Source: Streptomyces sp. TN58
GTDB lineage: Bacteria > Actinomycetota > Actinomycetes > Streptomycetales > Streptomycetaceae
Reading direction: 5' to 3'
Length of the DNA: 64,000 nt
Assembly (NCBI RefSeq): GCF_001941845.1
Contig: NZ_CP018870.1
Location: forward strand, 6,548,001-6,612,000
In this document: positions 1 through 9,047 of the stretch, one piece after another
How positions within the stretch are numbered: position 1 is the first letter of the stretch
Layout of the letters: each line of letters starts with the position of its first letter
Made by a program: the position numbers and the translations under genes
Notes under the pieces: model-generated
What the model was told of the DNA's origin: nothing
The model's input: the letters and a program-made list of their open reading frames with translations, nothing else
Database searches by the model: none

Positions 1-1812
1 GACGAAACCCTCGCCCTGGCACGTCTCACAGCGGCCCCCCGCCACGTTGAAGGAGAACCGGCCCGCCTTCCAGCCGCGCGCCACCGCCTCCGGAGCCTGC
101 GTGAACAGCCTGCGCACCACGTCGAACAGCCCGGTGTACGTGGCCAGGTTGGACCGCGGGGTCCGGCCGATCGGCCTCTGGTCCACCTCCACCAGCCGCC
201 GGACGGGAAACCCCGGATCGGCGATCCGCTCGCCGACCTCCCGGGCCAGTACCTGGCCGACCAGCGTGGACTTCCCCGAACCCGACACACCGGTCACCGC
301 CGTGAACACCCCCAGCGGGAACGCCGCGTCGAGGCCCCGCAGGTTGTGCCGGTCCACCCCGCTCAACCGCACCTCCCCGACCGGCCCGCGCACCGCCCGG
401 GCGGGCGCCGCCGACTCCCGCGCCGCGAAGAGGTGCCGCGCCGTCGCCGACTCCGCCACACCGGCCAGGGCGGCGGGCGGCCCGCAGTGCAGGACCCGCC
501 CGCCGCGCTCCCCGGCCAGCGGGCCCACGTCCACCAGCCAGTCCGCGTGCCGCACCACGTCCAGATGGTGCTCGACGACGAAGACGGTGTTCCCGGCCTC
601 CTTCAACCGGTCCAGTACGCCGAGCAGCGCCTCGGTGTCGGCGGGGTGCAGCCCAGCCGACGGCTCGTCCAGCACGTACACCACCCCGAACAGCCCCGAC
701 CGCAGCTGCGTCGCCAGCCGCAGCCGCTGCAGCTCGCCCGCGGACAGGGTCGGCGCGGTCCGGTCCAGGCTCAGGTAGCCGAGCCCCAGCTCCGTGACGG
801 GCCCGATCCGCGACCGCAGGTCGTCGGCCAGGACCCGCGCGGCCTCCCCGTCCAGGGGCGCGGAGGCCAGTACGGCGTCCAGGTCCGTCAGCGCCAGCGA
901 CGCGAGCTGCGCGATGGTCCGCCCGGCGAAGGTGACGGCCAGGGCCTCCGGGCGCAGCCGGCGCCCCTCGCACACCGGGCACGGCGAGTCGGCGAGGAAC
1001 CTCTCGGCGCGGGCCCGCAGCGTGGCGCTCCTGCTGTCGGAGAACGTCCGCATGACATAGCGGTGGGCGCTCATGTACGTGCCCTGGTAAGGCCGTTGGA
1101 TCCGGTCCGCGTCCCGCACCGGGTGCACGGTCACCACCGGCTGCTCCTCGGTGAACAGGATCCACTCGCGGTCCTTCGCGGGCAGCTCCCGCCACGGCCG
1201 GTCCACGTCGTGGCCGAGCGTCCGCAGGATGTCCCGCAGGTTCTTGCCCTGCCAGGCACCAGGCCAGGCGGCGATGGCGCCCTCGCGGATCGACAGGCCG
1301 GGATCGGGGACCAGCAGCGCCTCGCTGGTGCGGTGGATCCGGCCGAGCCCGTGGCAGGAAGGGCAGGCGCCGGCCGCCGTGTTGGGCGAGAACGCGTCCG
1401 AGTCCAGCCGGGGCGCGCCCGGCGGATAGGTACCGGCCCGCGAGAACAGCATCCGCAGGGAGTTGGACAGCATCGTCACCGTACCGACCGACGAGCGCGA
1501 CCCGGGGGAGGAGCGGCGCTGCTCCAGCGACACGGCGGGCGGCAGGCCGGTGACGGAGTCGACCTTCGGGGCGCCGATCTGGTGGATGAGGCGGCGGGCG
1601 TAGGGGGCCACCGACTCGAAGTACCGGCGCTGGGCCTCGGCGTACAGCGTGCCGAAGGCGAGCGAGCTCTTCCCGGAGCCGGACACCCCGGTGAACACGG
1701 TGAGCGCGTCGCGCGGGATGTCGACGTCGACGCCGCGCAGATTGTGCTCCCGGGCGCCCCGCACCCGTACGTAGGGATCGTGGCCGGTCCGGGCTTCGGC
1801 GGGCTGGTGCAT
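1..1812 (-). CDS. UvrA-like ABC excinuclease subunit (partial, 3' end off window)
   Basis: About 604 N-terminal codons are present; the C-terminus lies beyond the left edge. The first ATPase half has a Walker [10 protein letters not shown] near residues 42-50, an ABC signature [12 protein letters not shown] and Walker [16 protein letters not shown] second Walker A ([10 protein letters not shown]) opens the second half. Cys pairs CPSC, CPVC and CETC are the zinc-binding positions of UvrA. UvrA proteins scan DNA for bulky lesions; streptomycete paralogues are often tied to resistance to DNA-binding drugs, so this may be a UvrA2/DrrC-type copy rather than the housekeeping one (inference). The ATG at 1812 sits 1-2 nt after GGGAGGA, so a GTG three codons upstream is an alternative start. 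Confidence 0.9.
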   Translation of the reverse strand, partial: MHQPAEARTGHDPYVRVRGAREHNLRGVDVDIPRDALTVFTGVSGSGKSSLAFGTLYAEAQRRYFESVAPYARRLIHQIGAPKVDSVTGLPPAVSLEQRRSSPGSRSSVGTVTMLSNSLRMLFSRAGTYPPGAPRLDSDAFSPNTAAGACPSCHGLGRIHRTSEALLVPDPGLSIREGAIAAWPGAWQGKNLRDILRTLGHDVDRPWRELPAKDREWILFTEEQPVVTVHPVRDADRIQRPYQGTYMSAHRYVMRTFSDSRSATLRARAERFLADSPCPVCEGRRLRPEALAVTFAGRTIAQLASLALTDLDAVLASAPLDGEAARVLADDLRSRIGPVTELGLGYLSLDRTAPTLSAGELQRLRLATQLRSGLFGVVYVLDEPSAGLHPADTEALLGVLDRLKEAGNTVFVVEHHLDVVRHADWLVDVGPLAGERGGRVLHCGPPAALAGVAESATARHLFAARESAAPARAVRGPVGEVRLSGVDRHNLRGLDAAFPLGVFTAVTGVSGSGKSTLVGQVLAREVGERIADPGFPVRRLVEVDQRPIGRTPRSNLATYTGLFDVVRRLFTQAPEAVARGWKAGRFSFNVAGGRCETCQGEGFV

Positions 1813-1893
1813 TCCTCCCACTCTACGGCCCGGTCCGGGACAGTTCAGGAGGCCGTGCGGTCTTACGTCGAGGTCGTGACCAGGAGTTCGTGG

Positions 1894-2172
1894 CTATGTG
1901 GGGAGGCGGACGCGCAGGGCGTCGGGAAGGATCCCGCCATGCCGGCAGCAGTCGGCTTCTGTGGGCGTGTCCAGGCGCAGGCGTGCGGTGAACCGCTTGG
2001 TGCCGCCGGTCCCTGCCGCTTCGACGGTGACCCCCTGGGGCAGTTCCGCCAGCCCGTGGACGGTGTAGGTCTCCTCTCCGGTGAGGTCTAGGGAGTGTCG
2101 TCACCGGGGCGGAACTGCAGCGGCAGGACGCCCATCCCGAGCAGGTTGGAGCGGTGGATCCGCGCAAAGGCT
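1894..2172 (-). pseudogene. Aconitate hydratase C-terminal remnant, frameshifted
   Basis: Read on the minus strand, this stretch encodes the conserved aconitase end: RIHRSNLLGMGVLPLQF, then after a one-base frame change LDLTGEETYTVHGL, and later RLRLDTPTEADCCRHGGIL before a TAG. The family signature around RSNL-GMGVLPLQF and the DTP-EA-Y-R-GGI tail are both recognisable. An in-frame TAG interrupts the first frame at the shift point and a TAA lies directly upstream of the fragment, so there is no start. Only about 90 of the usual roughly 900 codons remain. I read it as a dead fragment left by a rearrangement. Confidence 0.75.
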
Positions 2173-2543
2173 ACTTAAGGCAGTCCTGTGGCGATGACGC
2201 GGCCGCACCGATGCACCGCACGGCCGATCCGGCGAGGCTGTGGTGGCGCTACGGGCGGCAGCTGCCCGTCGCTTTGCGGCGTCGTCGCGGGCGGGGGAGT
2301 GTGGAGAGGTGATGCGTTGGAGTGCGGCGGCCCGTGCGCCCGGCGCGCTCATGCCATCGCGTGCTGGGAGCGGTGCCGAGTCATCTCCCCGAGGATTTCC
2401 AGCGCTGCGAGCGCGTATTCAGAGCCCGCTCCGACCGTGTGTCCACCAGGACAGGCACGACCTGCACGTGACCTACCACTGCTCGCGTGCCGCCAGTGGA
2501 GGGGTGCCCGTGACCGTGCGGCGGCCGAGCGGTACAAAGAGAC
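2173..2543. other. Intergenic region upstream of the MarR gene; no supported gene
   Basis: About 370 bases with overlapping open frames on both strands but no recognisable protein family. It presumably holds the promoter of the MarR gene. A weak purine stretch (AAAGAGAC) lies directly before the 2544 start. Confidence 0.4.
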
Positions 2544-3071
2544 ATGACCGATCACCCGCGGGCCGGTGCCACCAGCCCTGCAGCAGATGGCGTCGACGAC
2601 GTCACCCGCGCCGTACTCACCGCGTCCAGGTTGCTCGTCGCGGTTTCGGCGCGGTCGCTGGCTGCGATGGAGGACAAGGTCACCGTTCCCCAGTTCCGTA
2701 TGCTTGTCGTCCTCGCCACGCGGGGGGCGACGAAGCTGGTCGTCCTCGCGGACCAGCTCGGGGTGAGCCCCTCCACGGCGATGAGGATGGTGGACCGGCT
2801 GATCACGGCCGGCTTGGCCGATCGCCGGCACAACCCGGAGAACCGCAGGGAGACGATGCTGACCGTGACGGACAGCGGCCGGCGGCTCGTCGAGGACGTG
2901 ACCGCCCGCCGCCGGGCCGAGATCGCGGTGATCGTCGAGCGGATGGAGCCCGCCCAGCGTTCGGCTCTCGTGACGGCGCTGACCGCGTTCAACGAAGCCG
3001 GGGGCGAGCCGCCGGTGCCCCGTCCGGACGTCCTGCCTCACCCCCTCGGCTGGACCGACCCGCCTCGCTGA
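2544..3071 (+). CDS. MarR-family transcriptional regulator
   Basis: A 175-aa winged-helix regulator. The DNA-binding core runs from about residue 48 (VPQFRMLVVLATRG) through LADQLGVSPSTAMRMVDRLITAGLADRR to the wing NPENRRETMLTVTDSGR, the standard MarR arrangement with a dimerisation helix at each end. Such proteins are small-molecule-responsive repressors, often of an adjacent efflux or stress gene. Here no partner gene is evident: the neighbours are an aconitase remnant and, convergently, the ectoine transporter. The target is therefore unknown. Confidence 0.92.
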   Translation: MTDHPRAGATSPAADGVDDVTRAVLTASRLLVAVSARSLAAMEDKVTVPQFRMLVVLATRGATKLVVLADQLGVSPSTAMRMVDRLITAGLADRRHNPENRRETMLTVTDSGRRLVEDVTARRRAEIAVIVERMEPAQRSALVTALTAFNEAGGEPPVPRPDVLPHPLGWTDPPR

Positions 3072-3158
3072 CCGGGGGAGCGCCTTGTGTGAGGCTCCCG
3101 CCCCCCGCATCCTTGTGTGAACCTGGTGTGGGCGGCCGAACGGGCCGACAGCGCACGC

Positions 3159-3953
3159 TCAGCGCACCGCCCGGAGGAATGCCCGGGTACGTTCGTGCTG
3201 CGGCGCCTCGAACAGCTGCTCCGGAGGGCCCGACTCCAGGATCCTGCCGTTGTCGAACATGACGACCCGGTCCGAGACGTCCCGGGCGAACCCCATCTCG
3301 TGGGTCACGCACAGCAGGGTGACATCGGTGGACCCGGCGACGTCGCGCAGCACGTCCAGCACCTCCGCCACCAGCTCCGGGTCGAGCGCGGAGGTCACCT
3401 CGTCGAGCAGCAGGACGTCCGGTCGCATCGCCAGGGCGCGGGCGATGGCCACCCGCTGCTGCTGCCCTCCGGACAACCGCGTCGGATGGGCATCGTGCTT
3501 GTCGCCCAGGCCCACCAGGTCGAGCAGCTCCCGGCCGCGTTCGGCCGCCTCCTCCCGGCTCAGGCCCATGACGTGCACCGGCGCCTCGGTCACGTTCTCC
3601 AGCACCTTCATGTGCGGGAACAGGTTGAACTGCTGGAAGACCATGCCGATCCGCCGCCGGGGGGCGGACAGGTACTTCTCGTCCGCGGGGGCCAGGGAGC
3701 CGGCCCGGCCGGCCGGCATGTGGGAGTACGGCCGCCCGTCGAAGTGGATGACCCCCTCGGTGACCCGTTCCAGGGCCATCAGCAACCGCAGGACGGTGGT
3801 TTTGCCCGAGCCGCTCGGCCCGACCAGGGTCACGCGCTCGCTCCGGCCGACGCTCAGATCGAGCCCGTCGAGCACGGTGTGGTCGCCGAAGCGTTTCACC
3901 ACCCCCTCGAATCGGACCATCTCCGGGCGATCGGCCCCGGTTTCAGCGGGCAA
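3159..3953 (-). CDS. ehuA: Ectoine/hydroxyectoine ABC transporter ATP-binding protein
   Basis: A 264-aa polar amino-acid-type ABC ATPase energising the permeases encoded just upstream. Walker A GPSGSGKTTVL, signature LSGGQQQRVAIARAL, Walker B VLLLDEVTSALDPE and the switch His in CVTHEMGF are all intact. The TTG start at 3953 is preceded by GGAG at 7-nt spacing and overlaps the end of ehuD by 11 nt. An internal ATG at 3920 has no usable spacing. It is the last gene of the ehuBCDA order. The assignment to ectoine uptake rests on adjacency to ectABCD; by sequence alone it is a generic polar amino-acid ATPase. Confidence 0.88.
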   Translation of the reverse strand: MPAETGADRPEMVRFEGVVKRFGDHTVLDGLDLSVGRSERVTLVGPSGSGKTTVLRLLMALERVTEGVIHFDGRPYSHMPAGRAGSLAPADEKYLSAPRRRIGMVFQQFNLFPHMKVLENVTEAPVHVMGLSREEAAERGRELLDLVGLGDKHDAHPTRLSGGQQQRVAIARALAMRPDVLLLDEVTSALDPELVAEVLDVLRDVAGSTDVTLLCVTHEMGFARDVSDRVVMFDNGRILESGPPEQLFEAPQHERTRAFLRAVR

Positions 3954-4578
3954 GGCGGTTCTCCAGACGTCGCGTCAGTACGGATGTGGGGTAGCTCGCC
4001 AGCAGGAAGACGAGCGCGGCGAGGGTGAACGCCTCCAGATAGGCGAAGTGGACGCTGCCGAACTCGTTCGCTCGGTGCACCATCTCCTGGACCGCGATCA
4101 CCGACAGGAACGGCGTCTCCTTGAACATCGAGATCACGTAGTTGCCGAGTGCCGGAAGCACGTTGCGGACCGCCTGGGGCAGCACCACGGCCCGCCACAC
4201 ACGGCGCCGGGGCAGCGACAGCGCGACGGCGGCTTCCCACTGGCCCTTCGGTACCGCGTCGATCCCCGCCCGGTACACCTCACTGGTGTACGTCGCGTAG
4301 TGCAGGCCCAGGACCACGATGCCCAGCGTCAGCGCGTTCAGACCGGGGACGAGCACCCAGGCGGCGAAGAGCTGGATCATCACGGGGGTGGAGCGGATGA
4401 ATTCGGCAGCCCAGCGCAGGGGCAGACCGATCCAGCGGGGTGAGGTGCGCTGGACCACGGCGAGCAGCAGCCCGAGCGACATGGCCACGGCCGAGCCCAG
4501 CACGGTGGCGTACAGGGTGGTTCTGAACCCGCTCAGGACCACGGGCAGCCCCTCGCGGGCCGTCTCCCAGGACCACAT
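3943..4578 (-). CDS. ehuD: Ectoine/hydroxyectoine ABC transporter permease
   Basis: A 211-aa integral membrane permease of the His/Glu/Gln type, with hydrophobic segments from about residue 20 (TTLYATVLGSAVAMSLGLLLA) to the C-terminus. The cytoplasmic EAA coupling loop is GQWEAAVALSLPRRRVWRAV, which docks the ATPase. The ATG overlaps the ehuC stop as TGATG, so translation is coupled. It should pair with EhuC to form the channel for ectoine-type compatible solutes. Confidence 0.88.
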   Translation of the reverse strand: MWSWETAREGLPVVLSGFRTTLYATVLGSAVAMSLGLLLAVVQRTSPRWIGLPLRWAAEFIRSTPVMIQLFAAWVLVPGLNALTLGIVVLGLHYATYTSEVYRAGIDAVPKGQWEAAVALSLPRRRVWRAVVLPQAVRNVLPALGNYVISMFKETPFLSVIAVQEMVHRANEFGSVHFAYLEAFTLAALVFLLASYPTSVLTRRLENRLAR

Positions 4579-5255
4579 CAGGAGCCCCCGGTTTCCTGTC
4601 CCAGGCGGGACTTCGCAGCCGACTCCACTGCCTTCATGAGGGAGTTCAGGACGACGGCGAGGGCGTAGTAGATGACGAGGACGGCGAGGTAGGCCTGGGC
4701 CGTGTTCCCGGTCAGTGACCTCAGCTGGTCCATCTCGAAGGTGAGGTCGGCGATGGTGATCAGGGACAGGAGGGGCGTGGCCTTCAGTATCTGGACGAGG
4801 AGGTTGCCGAACGGCGGGATCATCTGGACCCAGGCCTGCGGCAGGATCACCCGCAGCATGCGCTGGCGCGGGCTCATCCCCAGAGCGAGGGCCGCCTCCC
4901 ACTGGGTACGGGGGACCGCGTTCAGTGCACCGCGCACGACCTCGGAGCCGTAGGCGCCGAAGTTGAGACCGAAGGCCACGACGGCGCAGGCCATCGGCTC
5001 CAGCCGGAAGCCCAGCACCGGAAGCGCGAAGAACAGCCAGAAGAGCTGCACGTACAGCGAGGTACCCCGGAAGAACTCGACGGTGATCCGGGTGGGCCCG
5101 CGTACGAGCAGGCGCGGTGAGCGCGCCAGGAAGCCGAGGACGAAGGCCACCACGAGCGCCACCGCGGCGCTGAGCGCGGTCGCCTGGACCGTGACCCGTA
5201 TGCCGTCGGCGATGTCGGGGAGCGAGCGGGTGAACTCGGTGACGAAGTCAGCCAT
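4578..5255 (-). CDS. ehuC: Ectoine/hydroxyectoine ABC transporter permease
   Basis: A 225-aa permease, paralogous to EhuD, with EAA loop TQWEAALALGMSPRQRMLRV and several membrane helices (LSAAVALVVAFVLGFLA near the N-terminus). ATG 5255 is chosen because GGAG lies 6 nt upstream. A GTG at 5279 would overlap the ehuB stop and is a less likely start. It forms the heterodimeric channel with EhuD. Confidence 0.88.
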   Translation of the reverse strand: MADFVTEFTRSLPDIADGIRVTVQATALSAAVALVVAFVLGFLARSPRLLVRGPTRITVEFFRGTSLYVQLFWLFFALPVLGFRLEPMACAVVAFGLNFGAYGSEVVRGALNAVPRTQWEAALALGMSPRQRMLRVILPQAWVQMIPPFGNLLVQILKATPLLSLITIADLTFEMDQLRSLTGNTAQAYLAVLVIYYALAVVLNSLMKAVESAAKSRLGQETGGS

Positions 5256-5266
5256 CCGGGGCTCCG

Positions 5267-6184
5267 TCAGGCCTTGCACAGGTCGGCGGTACGGAGGGTG
5301 GCGGGTGGGATCTCCCGCTCTGTGAATCCGTACGCGCCGATCAGTGCGACGTACCGGTCCGGATCGCCGGTGATCTTGGCGAGCTCCGCGTTGAAGGCGT
5401 CCCGCAGTCCCGTGGCCCGGGGGCGGAAGACGGCTCCGCCGGGGCTGTACTGCTTGCGGCCGTCCAGCTCCGGAAGGAAGGGTTCGAGCACCTCCACGGC
5501 TGCTCCGGCATTCGTCCTGGCCAGCCAGCGCAGGGAGATCCCGGTCAGGGCGAACGCGTCGATGCGCCCCGCCACCAGCGCGTCCAGCCCGTCCTGCTGC
5601 TTCGCCAGCGACTTGACGGCGGGCTCCACGACCCCTGCCCCCTTCGCGTACGCCGCTTCGACCGCGGCGGTCAGCACACCGACCGTCGCCCCGGCTGCGG
5701 CGCAGGACTTCAGGTCGCTCAGCCCTTTCGGGTTGCCCTTGGGAACCATCAGCGCGGTGGGTGAGACGAACTCAGGCTCCGAGAAGATCACTTTCGCGCA
5801 GCGTGCGGGCGTGATCGCCATGCCCGCGCTGACGACGTCGAACCGGTCGGCGAGCAGCCCTGGGATCAGCGCGCCGAAGTCGGTCAGGGTCGGGCGCAGC
5901 TCGGCCACGCCCAGCGCCGTGAAGATCTCGCGGTGCAGCGTCGGAGCCTCCCCCGCGAGCCCGTTGCCGTCCTTGAAGCCGTACGGCGCCTCGCCGGCGA
6001 AACCCACGCGTACGAATCCCTGTTCGCGGAGCCTCGCCAGCAGATCGCCCTCGTCCCGCGGAGCACCCGTGCCCGCCTCGGTGCGAGAGCATGCCGTGGC
6101 CAGCCCCGGTGCCAGGGCCAGGCCTCCCAGGAGTCCGGCACGCGAGAGGAACCCTCGTCGGGAGAGGGCGCGGGGGGAGGGCAT
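5267..6184 (-). CDS. ehuB: Ectoine/hydroxyectoine-binding lipoprotein (Tat-type signal)
   Basis: A 305-aa solute-binding protein (SBP_bac_3 fold). The N-terminus carries a twin-arginine motif SRRGFLSR near residue 8, a hydrophobic stretch and a lipobox ending in LATAC, so it appears to be a Tat-exported lipoprotein anchored outside the membrane. The binding-protein core starts at LREQGFVRVGFAGEAPYGFKD. ATG 6184 follows GGAAGGAACGAC; the frame is open further upstream, but that part reads like untranslated leader. It delivers ligand to EhuCD. Ligand identity is inferred from the adjacent biosynthetic genes. Confidence 0.87.
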   Translation of the reverse strand: MPSPRALSRRGFLSRAGLLGGLALAPGLATACSRTEAGTGAPRDEGDLLARLREQGFVRVGFAGEAPYGFKDGNGLAGEAPTLHREIFTALGVAELRPTLTDFGALIPGLLADRFDVVSAGMAITPARCAKVIFSEPEFVSPTALMVPKGNPKGLSDLKSCAAAGATVGVLTAAVEAAYAKGAGVVEPAVKSLAKQQDGLDALVAGRIDAFALTGISLRWLARTNAGAAVEVLEPFLPELDGRKQYSPGGAVFRPRATGLRDAFNAELAKITGDPDRYVALIGAYGFTEREIPPATLRTADLCKA

Positions 6185-6260
6185 GTCGTTCCTTCCGGCA
6201 GGGCACGGGGGCGGCGTGTGAACGGTCGACGTGGCGGACCGGGCGCGGGCGAGGCGGCTG

Positions 6261-6323
6261 GGGCGTGTTGCGAAAGTGGCGTCGTCCGCCCGCAGAGCCA
6301 GACGGGACCTTCGCAACACGCCC
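6261..6323. repeat. Imperfect long inverted repeat between ectD and ehuB
   Basis: Two 23-nt arms (6261-6283 and 6301-6323) match in 20 of 23 positions as inverted copies, beginning GGGCGTGTTGCGAA. They are separated by 17 nt. The repeat starts 8 nt after the ectD stop and ends 76 nt before the ehuB start. It could be a transcript terminator or attenuator separating synthesis from uptake genes, or a short transposon-derived element. No clear target duplication was seen. Confidence 0.7.
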
Positions 6324-6331
6324 TACGGGCG

Positions 6332-7231
6332 TCAGCGCACCGGTGTGAAGTCCTGGGACGCGATGAAGGACGGGCGGCGCACAGGAGCGGCGAAGGGTGC
6401 CTGCGGCCGGTTGTGCACGCTGTTGAAGACGAGGAACACGTTGCTGCGCGGGTACGGCGTGATGTTGTCTCCCGAGCCGTGCATCGCGTTGCAGTCGAAC
6501 CAGGTCGCGGAGCCGGCGTTGCCGGTGAAGAGCTTGATGCCGCACGCCGAGGCGAACTTCGTCAGGGCGTCGTCGGAGGGTGTCCCGGCATCCTGCATCT
6601 GGAGCGACTTCTTGTAGTTGTCCTTCGGGGTCGCTCCGGCGCAGCCCAGGAAGGTCCGGTGCGACCCTGGCATGATCATCAGGCCGCCGTTGGACACGTG
6701 GTTGGGTGTCAGCGCGATCGACACGGAGACGGTCCGCATCTGCGGCAGGCCGTCCTCGGCGTGCCAGGTCTCGAAGTCGGAGTGCCAGTAGAAGCCGCTC
6801 GCGCCGAACCCGGGCTTGACGTTGATGCGGGACTGGTGCACGTACACGTCGGAACCCAGGATCTGGCGCGCCCGGCCCACCACGCGCGGGTCGGCGGCCA
6901 GACGAGCGAACACCTCGCTGATCCGGTGGACCTCGAAGACGGACCGGACCTCCCGCGACTTCGGCTCGACGATCGAGCGTTCGTCCTCACGTGTGTCGTC
7001 GTCGGCGATGAGCCGGTCCATCTCGGCCCGGTACTCGGCGACCTCCTCCGGAGCGATCAGCTGGTCCACCGAGACGAATCCGTCGCGCTCGTAGCTTTCC
7101 AGTTCGTGTGCCCAGAAGGGGCCCGCGGTGCCCGGCTCCGACCACACGACGGGATCCTTGCGGCCGATGAGAACCTCTTCGGCGCCGCGGGTGGGATACA
7201 GGTCCGTGGCGAGGGTGGGGAACGTGGTCAT
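6332..7231 (-). CDS. ectD: Ectoine 5-hydroxylase
   Basis: A 299-aa non-heme Fe(II)/2-oxoglutarate dioxygenase of the PhyH family that converts ectoine to 5-hydroxyectoine. The iron site is visible as WHSDFETWH (the H-x-D pair) and the distal His in MPGSHRTF. The EctD signature region FYWHSDFETWHAEDGLP is fully conserved. Length matches the family (about 300 aa). It is the last of the four biosynthetic genes and follows ectC closely, so hydroxyectoine is the probable end product. Confidence 0.95.
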   Translation of the reverse strand: MTTFPTLATDLYPTRGAEEVLIGRKDPVVWSEPGTAGPFWAHELESYERDGFVSVDQLIAPEEVAEYRAEMDRLIADDDTREDERSIVEPKSREVRSVFEVHRISEVFARLAADPRVVGRARQILGSDVYVHQSRINVKPGFGASGFYWHSDFETWHAEDGLPQMRTVSVSIALTPNHVSNGGLMIMPGSHRTFLGCAGATPKDNYKKSLQMQDAGTPSDDALTKFASACGIKLFTGNAGSATWFDCNAMHGSGDNITPYPRSNVFLVFNSVHNRPQAPFAAPVRRPSFIASQDFTPVR

Positions 7232-7265
7232 TGTGGTCTCTGCCTCTCCTTTTCGTCGGGCCTGT

Positions 7266-7670
7266 TCAGCCCTGGTCCGGCTCGGTGAGCAGCGGGTAGG
7301 TGCCGTTCTCGTCGTGGTCTTCGCGGCCGGTGACGGGTGGGTTGAAGACGCACAGGCAGCGGAAGTCGCGCTTGACGCGCAGGGTGTGCCGCTCGTGTCC
7401 GTCGAGCAGGTACATGGTTCCGGGCGTGATGGTGTAGCGCTCGCCCGTCTCCTCGTCGGTGAGTTCGGCCTCGCCCTCGGTGCAGACCACGGCCTCGACG
7501 TGGTGCGCGTACCACATCGACGTCTCGGTGCCGGCGTAGAGCACGGTCTCGTGGAGCGAGAACCCGACGCGTTCGCGGGCGAGGATGATGCGCTTGCTCT
7601 CCCAGGTACCCGACGCCGCCTTCACATGGCGTTCGGTTCCCTCGATGTCCCTGAATGAGCGGACGATCAT
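7266..7670 (-). CDS. ectC: L-ectoine synthase
   Basis: A 134-aa cupin that cyclises N-gamma-acetyl-diaminobutyrate to ectoine. It starts [16 protein letters not shown], the usual EctC N-terminus, and carries the cupin core [20 protein letters not shown] and the metal-side motif [13 protein letters not shown] 7670 lies about 45 nt after the ectB stop. Size and order (ectABCD) are canonical. Confidence 0.95.
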   Translation of the reverse strand: MIVRSFRDIEGTERHVKAASGTWESKRIILARERVGFSLHETVLYAGTETSMWYAHHVEAVVCTEGEAELTDEETGERYTITPGTMYLLDGHERHTLRVKRDFRCLCVFNPPVTGREDHDENGTYPLLTEPDQG

Positions 7671-7714
7671 GGTGTGGAGCCCTTCCTGGATGTGGGTCTG
7701 GGTGTGGGTGGTGG

Positions 7715-8983
7715 TCAGGCGGTCTCGTGGACGGAGCGGGCCAGGATGTCGAGCCCTTCGTCCAACTCGTCGGCGGTGATCGTGAGGGGCGGGAGCAGCT
7801 TGACCACTTCCCCCTCGGGGCCGGACGTCTCGACGAGCAGGCCGTGTTCGAAGGCCTTGCGGCAGACGGCCTCGGCTCGCTGCTTGTCGGTGAACTCGAT
7901 TCCCCACACCAGTCCGCGGCCCCGGTACTCGGCCCCACTGCTCTGGTGGTCGGCACAGAGCCGGCGCAGGGCGCTCTCGACGCGTCCGCCGTGCACCAGC
8001 GTCTGCCGGCGCAGGGAGCCGTCGCCCCAGTACGAGCGCAGGGCGGCCGTCGCGGTCACGAAGGCGGGGTTGTTCCCCCGGAAGGTTCCGTTGTGCTCGC
8101 CGGGCTCCCACTGGTCCAGCTCCGGCTTGAGCAGGCAGAGGGCCATCGGGAGCCCGTACCCGCTGATGGACTTGGACACGGTGACGATGTCCGGGACGAT
8201 GCCCGCCTCCTCGAAGGAGAAGAAGTCTCCTGTCCGCCCGCAGCCCATCTGCACGTCGTCGACGATGAGCAGCATGTCGCGTCGGCGGCACAGGTCTGCC
8301 AGGCCCCGCAGCCATGCGGCGCGCGCCACGTTGACACCGCCCTCGCCCTGGATGGTCTCGACGATGACGGCCGCGGGGTGGTTCAGCCCCGAGCCCTGGT
8401 CCTCCAGCAGCCGTTCGAACCAGAGGAAGTCGGGGACCTGGCCGCCGAGGTAGTTGTCGAACGGCATCGGGGTCGTGTGCACGAGCGGAACGCCGGCGCC
8501 GGCCCGTTTGAAGCTGTTGCCGGTCACGGCGAGAGAGCCGAGCGACATGCCGTGGAAGGCGTTGGTGAAGGAGACGACCGCTTCACGCCCCTTGACCTTG
8601 CGCGCCAGCTTCAGGGCGGCCTCGACGGCGTTGGTGCCGGTCGGGCCGGGGAACATCACCTTGTAGGGGAGGCCGCGCGGCTGGAGGACGGCGGACTGGA
8701 AGGTCTCCAGGAACGCGCGTTTGGCGGTGGTCGACATGTCCAGTGCGTGGGTGATGCCGTCGCGCTCGATGTATTCGAGGAGGGCCTTCTTCAGCACGGG
8801 GTTGTTGTGGCCGTAGTTGAGAGATCCGGCGCCGGCGAAGAAGTCGAGGTAGGAGCGGCCCTGCTCGTCGTGGAGCCGGCTGCCGACGGCGTGATCGAAG
8901 ACGACCGGCCAGGCGCGACAGTAGCTGCGAACCTCTGACTCCAGGGTCTCGAAGACAGTCGGGGCCGGTGCGGTGATGGTCAA
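7715..8983 (-). CDS. ectB: L-2,4-diaminobutyrate transaminase
   Basis: A 422-aa class-III PLP aminotransferase that makes L-2,4-diaminobutyrate from aspartate semialdehyde with glutamate. Family motifs include [17 protein letters not shown] near residue 46, the PLP-binding Asp in [15 protein letters not shown] and the Schiff-base Lys in [13 protein letters not shown]. The start is a TTG at 8983, six nucleotides after GGAG. It sits between ectA and ectC. Confidence 0.95.
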   Translation of the reverse strand: MTITAPAPTVFETLESEVRSYCRAWPVVFDHAVGSRLHDEQGRSYLDFFAGAGSLNYGHNNPVLKKALLEYIERDGITHALDMSTTAKRAFLETFQSAVLQPRGLPYKVMFPGPTGTNAVEAALKLARKVKGREAVVSFTNAFHGMSLGSLAVTGNSFKRAGAGVPLVHTTPMPFDNYLGGQVPDFLWFERLLEDQGSGLNHPAAVIVETIQGEGGVNVARAAWLRGLADLCRRRDMLLIVDDVQMGCGRTGDFFSFEEAGIVPDIVTVSKSISGYGLPMALCLLKPELDQWEPGEHNGTFRGNNPAFVTATAALRSYWGDGSLRRQTLVHGGRVESALRRLCADHQSSGAEYRGRGLVWGIEFTDKQRAEAVCRKAFEHGLLVETSGPEGEVVKLLPPLTITADELDEGLDILARSVHETA

Positions 8984-9047
8984 CGTGAACTCCAGTACAG
9001 GTGTGTTGCGGTGCAGCGGTCGGTGGGCAGAGCCAGGCCGGCTGTGT

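Noticed and set aside
1823..2167. A 114-aa minus-strand open frame overlapping the aconitase remnant
   Set aside because: It is out of frame with the recognisable aconitase segments and is Arg/Pro-rich shadow sequence.
6210..6319. N-terminal extension of EhuB from an upstream start
   Set aside because: The extension overlaps the long inverted repeat, precedes a normal signal peptide, and the internal ATG 6184 has a good ribosome-binding site.
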